From Serendipita indica DSM 11827 (taxonomy: Eukaryota > Basidiomycota > Agaricomycetes > Sebacinales > Serendipitaceae), in NCBI GenBank assembly GCA_910890315.1, contig CAJVGD010000010.1, forward strand, positions 372,001 to 436,000: a stretch of 64,000 bases of DNA. The letters run 5' to 3'. The position numbers and the translations under genes are program-made. The notes under the pieces were generated by a model, which worked only from the letters and a program-made list of their open reading frames with translations, did not search any database and had not been told where the DNA came from. Within the stretch, counting starts at the first letter, position 1. Each line of letters starts with the position of its first letter. Shown here piece by piece: positions 58,250-64,000 of the stretch.

Positions 58250-59127
58250 TCATATAGTGGCGTTCCAGACCTTAGGGGCGATAAGTACATGCTGTATGCA
58301 CATTTGTCAAAACGAACCTTGCAGAACGGATCCCAAGAAGGATCTTTGTGAATCTCGATCTCCAGAATGTTCGCCGCACGATCCGCGAGGGTTTCATTTC
58401 TGAAGATCTTCTTAATGAACGCATGAGTCAAGTCGATGCCCGCAGCGACACCAGAGCTTGTCCAGATATTGCCGTCGGTCACCCAACGAGCGCATGGTTG
58501 CTTGAATAGATATCAGACTCGTCGAGAAAAAATAATCTAAGGACGGACCCATTTCACGTTCGGCCCACTCCTGACCATCTCAGCCCAGCTAAACTTGTTC
58601 GTGGTCGCTCGCTTCCCGTCAAGGATACCAGCTTTGGCGAGCACCTGAGCGCCAGTGCAGACCGAGACGATATACTGCAGCTTGGGGTACACATTCTTGA
58701 CATAGTTGATGATGTTGGTGTTATTGTAGGCGATACGACTACCTGGGCCACCGGGGATGAGGAGGACGTCTAGTGTCACGTTGTCGTAAATGGTATGCGT
58801 AGGCTGCATCAACGTCGCTGGACCCCCGAGGTCGTTGACGACATGCGCCGGGACTGGGTCCATTGTCTCTGCGATGACGGCAATAGTCATGTTTGGAGTG
58901 AGAAACTTGACAATGTTGAGCATCTCAATGGGCCCGTATGCGTCGAGGCCGACGTATTTGGGAAACGCGAGGACGCCCCATCGGAGTGGGATGGGTTTTG
59001 GTGGCGGAGGTGGCGGAGGTGGAGGTCTCCCTCCTGCCACGACTACGGCGGTGCAGGTGGCTAGTAAAAGGAGGAGGGTGGACAGTAGCTGCATAGGAGG
59101 GGTCAGAGCCTGGGACTGATTCGCCAT
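58250..59127 (-). CDS. Secreted DJ-1/PfpI-family protein, copy C
   Basis: Exons 59127-58549, 58500-58318 and 58270-58250 give 260 codons. Signal peptide around MQLLSTLLLLLATCTAVVVA, a Pro-rich linker (PPPPPPPPKP), then LRWGVLAFPKYVGLDAYGPI. Nucleophile elbow SVCTGAQVLAKAGILDGKRA with Cys and the turn PGGPGSRIAYNN. The first intron has a normal GT donor (GTCCGT at 58548), at the exact place where A and B use GC. It is closer to copy A than to copy B in most motifs. Its 3' end faces the MFS gene, about 100 bp away. Confidence 0.85.
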
Positions 59128-59809
59128 CTATCCAAGCGCCCTTTTATCCCACCTCGGACTTTAAAGCTGTTAGTCCGATGTTTTTGTAGACGCGCTTATG
59201 CTAATGAAGCGGAAGTGGGCCACCGAATTTGAACCTTTGGCTTGACCCCGTGTAAGGCACTCGAGGCGAGTAATACCGAGTCTCAAATGGCCAAATAGCC
59301 TCATTTAGATACAAGTATTGTTTGTATCGGTGAGCGTACGTGAGAATAGAGGTGATTCTCCGGAGAGGGAAGATAGGCCGCGCTCGGTCGATCAACTTCG
59401 TGGTAAAGCACGAATTCTGCATTAGATACTTCATTATGAATAGAGGCGCGCAAAAGATTGGTCTACGGCCATTCAAGCTTGTATTTGTCGGTCCAAGGTG
59501 GCCCAAAGCACGTTCTGGTGGCAGCAGAGACAATAGAATTGACTGAGTGTCAATTTGTTATGTAATCGGGGTCGATGGAGGTCAGCTTGTCCAACACCCG
59601 CTGGCGGTTTGAGGTAGGCGAATGGGCTTGGCGGCAAACAACTCGGTTGGGTTTGCATCTCACCACGACCGCAACGTCTCACAAACACGACTCTGCGCGC
59701 TGGAAAGTGCTGCTTTACGACTATATCGGACAGTTATTCACGCTACACGCCCTGAAACTGGCGCAAATATCAAGTTCGACGGGTATTCGACGCCCCACAG
59801 AAAGGCAAG
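59128..59809. promoter_or_regulatory. Upstream region of DJ-1 copy C, divergent from the WD40 gene
   Basis: Box 1 (ATGGCCAAATAGCCTCA, 59287-59303) and box 2 with GAGAATAGAGGTGATTCTCC and the palindrome CTCCGGAG (59358-59365) correspond to boxes upstream of copies A and B. Nothing else is recognised in this stretch. Confidence 0.5.
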
Positions 59810-62800
59810 ATGGAGAATCGTAATGGTAACTCTACGTTAATGATTATACTCGTCATCGTGTGCTGATATTGCTATCTTTCTTTTCTCTTTGGATCGAAAT
59901 CGGATGTTGTCTGCATATTACTTGCCATTCTACCATCTTGAATCCCTCGTATGAACAATAGATATCCCAGGCACTCCAGGAAGGACAGGAGCAGCATCTC
60001 CGAGCTCTGGCGGGCGAGGAGGCCCACACCCAACCGCACTAAAGCGCAAGCTCACACTCCTACAACTCATTGACGAGCTATCTGCTCTCAAGGAAGATGA
60101 CCACGGTCTTCACGGTTCGCCTTTGCTCCGTCAAGCAGCCTACACACGCTGATGACATATATAGCTATCGAGGAGAAGCGAGAAAAGGGTGCGTTGCAAT
60201 CATCTTATTTGTTACAATTTCGTCTGAAACTCTTCATAGACCACTTCATCGAGGTCGACACAGGCGAAAACGTATCGAAAGAGGAAAGGGAAGGTGCCGA
60301 GATGTTTCGAAAGTTTGACAAGTGAGGGACGTCACATCCACAGAGATCCGAGCTCATATGCACTTCAGGAGTATCAGTAGTCTTGACCAAGGCCTGCTGA
60401 GTTTCCAAACCGCGGCTCGACAGCTTGGTTCCTCTGTAGGCTTGCTCGCATCTGCCCATCAACTCCGTACACGCCTGCATACGATTCAAGCACTCTTCCA
60501 CGAAAACGCTGCGGACATATTTCCAACTCAGATCAAAAGCAAGGCCATTGATATTGAACCGCTCAAGCCTAAAACGAAGCGGAACAAGAATAATCCGAGG
60601 GCGCGTAGCAATAGCAGAGCATTACTCCTGCGCAGATCCACCGTCACAGTTGCACCGGAACTAGATACCTTGCCAGCCGAGCTATTCGCTCTCTCGAGGT
60701 TTGTAATTGGCGGATACGCAAGTGCAAGTGGAAGCTGACCTCCTAAAAATAGAGACGTCAAAGCATTCTTAACACATCTCGAAGAGTTTCCCGAGTTTGT
60801 CGACGAGGCTCTTAACGAGTCCATTACTGCCTTTGAGATGGACTTGCAGTATCGCGCCGACTGTCTCTCCGAATACCAAGACCAATTTCGGTGGAAAGCG
60901 GTCCAAAAATACGTTCACGGGGTCAGCATGGAGATGACGCTTCACCTTGATATTATCACTCGCGCTCTCCAAGAGTTTGTGGCCAACGGAGTACCCGCCA
61001 TACGCTTCGCGCAGAAGCATAATGGGGACAATCTGCTCAACTTGTCGACTATAGCGACGTTTTTCAGTGGCGTCACCGCAACGGCAGCACAGTATTCGTT
61101 CGATAAAAGGGAGAAACCATTGGATCGGGTCACCAACTTGATGTTCTTCGGCTCGCTCGTCCTCAGTATCTCAGCCGCAATCAACAGTCTACTAGGTCTG
61201 ACGTGGAAGCGGGCGATGTAGTGAGTGCGATGACTCTCTCTGAGTAAACTTCTCAGCATTCCTAGTCGTTCCCCAAGACATCGCGTCCCTTGGTGGGTGG
61301 TACGTATCTTTGACTCTGGTATCCATGCAGGAATTCAGCGTACGATAGTTGATTTGGATCAAAAGATCTCCTTTGGTCCTCATGGTCATCTCTGTTGGAC
61401 TGTTTAGGTATTTCGGTTCGTCCTTCGTCGTCCTGTCTGACCCTATATTCAGTACAGGCTTGGTGTGCTTTTGCTACGCCACCCAACCCTTCCTCGTCTC
61501 CATCTTTGTCCTCGTCCTCACCTGTTTCTGTACCATGGGACTACTCGCGGTGTCCGCATGGTTCACCGCTGAGCGCTGGATTTACAGCAAACATAATGGA
61601 CTCAGATGGCTTTCCGACGTACTCAGCGACCAATGGGAGTCTTTCATCCGGTATCCGCCTGTCCGGTTCATTCGCTACATACCACGGCGGATACTTGCCG
61701 CATTCCGTAGACTCTTTGCACCGTGTTTACCCAACCAGGATGAGAGCATTATCGAAGACGGTCTGCCGTATGCAAATGGGGGTGACAATCGAGCTAGCGC
61801 CTCTCCATCTCCGATCAACTATAGACCGTCGGCACTGGACTTGTCGGAGAAGGGAATGAGTCCGTTGGACAGCCCCGTCGTCTCTTCACCGCGACTGGAT
61901 AGGGCTTCCGAAGACGATGTGGGGATCTCGTCCCCCGTACGCTCACCCGCGCGAATCTTTTCACTTTCAAGTGCACTCTCCGACTCTACGACCAGGATCG
62001 ATACTTCCGCCACGTCAACTGCTCCGCCCGCTCCTCCACCCCCGGCTCTCAGTAAACTCCGCCAGATTGCGTGGAAGGTGGCGGATAATCAAAAAGAGAC
62101 ATCTTCGATTGGGTCTAATCCTACAGCACGCTCTATGACCATCTTGGCGGACCAGGCAAAGCGACGGGAGACTGGAGACGGCAAGAGCAACGAGGTGGTA
62201 CGGCAACCGACTCGTATTGGAACGATACGGCCTGCTTTGAAAAAGCTTCAAGTTACCCATACGATATTTGATCATACCGGACTAGTGCGACATGTGCAGT
62301 TTAGCCCGAATGGCAAGATGCTCGCCACGAGTGGTTGGGATGGCACGGCACGTTTGTATATTGTCCCGACGGACCCAAATAGTGCCGTCGAACGCGGAAA
62401 GGTTATGGCGGTCTCTGAAGGGTTTATCAACCAGGTCGCATGGAGTCCGGATGGTAACTGGTTGTTGACGAAGAAGTCGCACGCGATTCAAGTCTGGTCG
62501 ACCGAAGTGAGTTTTGATTATCGGCTTCTACCCCAGTCGCTCAAGTTTTGCAGACTGCGGTGCGCAAGCATAACATTCGACGTGCGTCCAGTGTCGTCAA
62601 ATCTGTTTGTTGGTTCCCGTCGAGCAAGTGTAGGTTGCCTACTTGATTCGGTGACTTTGCGTTATTGATCCACATTGATCATAGCCTTCCTTTCCGTCGA
62701 GGAAAGTCAAGTGGTGCAGTTTGGCTTGGATGGCGAATTGCAAGAGACGTATGAACTTGACCGCCTCAATCTCTGGGATGTCGGCATCACCCCAGATGAG

Positions 62801-63759
62801 GAACGGATGCTCGGAGTCGCAGAGTTGACGAAGACCAAGAGTGGCCTGCAACCGAGAATGTCCAAAATCGAAAAGCGCGTTGTCGGTTCGTGTTCCGAGC
62901 TCTGTATCTGAAGAAGCTTATATCTGCCTAGTCTACAATCTGAAGGAGAAGAAGGTCGAAAGGTTCGTAAACATCCATTCTCCAGGAAAGCTTGACTGAC
63001 GTTGTGCAGTTTGGTGCCGGTGCTTGATGAGGTCAGAGACATCACCATTTCTCGTAGCGGTCAATACGCGCTTGTCAGTTCAGAGAACAAGGTTCGCTTT
63101 CTTGTTTGTTTCCGTGCCCTTCTGAGCTTATTAGGGTCCTCCTCAATTACTGAGAATGGATATTGTCAATGGCGTCGGGCGCTTGGTTCCCGCACAGACC
63201 TATCTACCGAAGCACGATGTCGACTTTGCTGGGCCATCTTACTTTGCTGGAGTAGACGACGAGCTTATCATGGTCCCAACAAAGAGCGGCGATATCCTTC
63301 TCTGGGACCGTCAAAGCGGAGTATGCTTAATCTTTCTCTTCTGGTTCTTACCTGACGACTGTCTAGCAACTTTTACATGCCTTGCGAAACAAAGACGTGG
63401 GAGAAAACGACCTGACGAGCGTGGCTTGGAACTACGCCTTACGAAGACCGATGCTCGCGTCTGGCGAGCATGATGGCTCCGTCCGAATCTGGATGTCCGC
63501 ATCATCTGAGCGAGAGATGAGTCGGGAAAAAGGGAGAACTTCAGAGCCGATCGCACCAATAATGTATCCGGATATACTTACTACCTCGCCGCCATCCACG
63601 TCTCGACAGCAAACGTCGACGACAGATCAGGTGGCACACAATATTATCGAAGTTCGAAGGCGGTCATCGATGGATGGGTCTGTTGATGGTGACCGAGGTG
63701 GTGGGAGGGCAAGGCGAGTTGATTCGCCTGTCCCTTCTCATTTTTCGACGGATCGATGA
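59810..63759 (+). CDS. Membrane-anchored WD40-repeat protein
   Basis: A 16-base first exon (59810-59825, MENRN) joins DIPGTPGRTGAASPSS and LKRKLTLLQLIDELSALKED; then helical exons (FIEVDTGENVSKEEREGAEM, LLSFQTAARQLGSSVGLLAS, VKAFLTHLEEFPEFVDEALN), a conserved block (YVHGVSMEMTLHLDIITRAL), and hydrophobic helices (VTNLMFFGSLVLSISAAINS, RSPLVLMVISVGLF, FLVSIFVLVLTCFCTMGLLA). A Ser-rich region leads to a beta-propeller: GLVRHVQFSPNGKMLATSGW with DGTARLYIV, FINQVAWSPDGNWLLT, DEVRDITISRSGQYALVSSE, and VAWNYALRRPMLASGEHDGS with VRIW. The propeller resembles WDR26/Gid7-like WD40s. The N-terminal part is a fungal family I know only as uncharacterised. It ends at 63759, with a Ser/Arg-rich tail. Confidence 0.7.
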
Positions 63760-63776
63760 ACCAGCCCTCCGAGCTA

Positions 63777-64000
63777 CTAGTCCAGTTTCTCGTCGTCGGT
63801 AGGATATACGGGTAATGTCTGTTCCTTATGGGTAATCAAATATTCTGTATGGCCTCCTATGAGCCAATAGAAATAGTCTGGCATTGGCATAATCAACATA
63901 AATCCATAGTTTCGAAGCCGCATGGCTATGAGATAGAAGGCATAAAATGATGAGGATAACATCTTGTATAGATCGGTTAGAACCATCCACAAAAATTCCT
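63777..64000 (-). CDS. 3' end of a gene running off the window
   Basis: An open frame continues past the window edge and ends at 63777. It contains SSFYAFYLIAMRLRNYGFML and PDYFYWLIGGHTEYLITHKE, rich in aromatic residues and plausibly a membrane or globular domain. The rest of the gene is outside the window and I cannot assign a family. It is convergent with the WD40 gene, 17 bp between stops. Confidence 0.4.
   Translation of the reverse strand, partial: EFLWMVLTDLYKMLSSSFYAFYLIAMRLRNYGFMLIMPMPDYFYWLIGGHTEYLITHKEQTLPVYPTDDEKLD

Noticed and set aside
1-64000. tRNA, rRNA and CRISPR arrays
   Set aside because: No stretch with tRNA A and B boxes in the right order, no rRNA-like conserved segments, and no regular direct repeats with spacers were seen. 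A dedicated scan could still find a tRNA I missed.

Overview
The window reads as a gene-dense piece of a filamentous basidiomycete genome, most likely an Agaricomycete; a Rhizoctonia/Ceratobasidium-type fungus is my guess, not something the sequence proves. The evidence is short introns (about 45-95 bp, several per gene), very small intergenic gaps, fungal-only families (GET5, perilipin-like, DUF6533 7TM, secreted tyrosinase, fungal cystathionine gamma-synthase, NACHT NTPases) and basidiomycete-style gene fragments. I see no rRNA, tRNA or CRISPR array.

Layout. 0-13 kb: a single-pass membrane protein, the complex I subunit NDUFS5 divergent from GET5, a secreted DJ-1/PfpI-like gene (copy A), a decayed protein kinase and a long two-RRM RNA-binding protein. 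13-25 kb: an auxin-efflux-type carrier, an F-box-like gene with a frame break, an SH3-PX-BAR sorting nexin, an Old-Yellow-Enzyme-like oxidoreductase and a 7TM DUF6533 protein. 25-31 kb: a tandem pair of cystathionine gamma-synthase-like genes, the first broken and the second intact. 31-41 kb: GID9/FYV10 divergent from RPC31 (52 bp between ATGs), a secreted tyrosinase, about 4 kb with no recognisable gene, and a perilipin-like lipid-droplet protein. 41-51 kb: an aminoglycoside-phosphotransferase-like protein, a decayed relative, a NACHT NTPase fused in frame to a protein kinase, DJ-1 copy B, a small frame-broken gene and a coiled-coil protein. 51-58 kb: an MFS transporter gene split by a 4.8-kb Tc1/mariner-type transposon. 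58-64 kb: DJ-1 copy C, a membrane-anchored WD40 protein and the edge of one more gene.

Three things stand out. First, the gene at 44.1-47.05 kb joins an N-terminal helical region, a NACHT NTPase and a C-terminal protein kinase; one uninterrupted exon carries both the NACHT core and the kinase glycine-rich loop, so this is a real fusion and a candidate NLR-like sensor/effector. Second, the mariner element has a 26-bp perfect terminal inverted repeat (extended by imperfect repeat to about 78 bp), TA target duplications, a transposase, and a second, convergent multi-exon gene of unknown function. A 1.0-kb LINE sits inside that second gene with a 10-bp target duplication; without the LINE and one copy of the duplication the gene reads as an uninterrupted frame of 583 codons. 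Third, three dispersed secreted DJ-1/PfpI paralogues share two conserved upstream boxes and an intron whose donor is GC in two copies and GT in the third.
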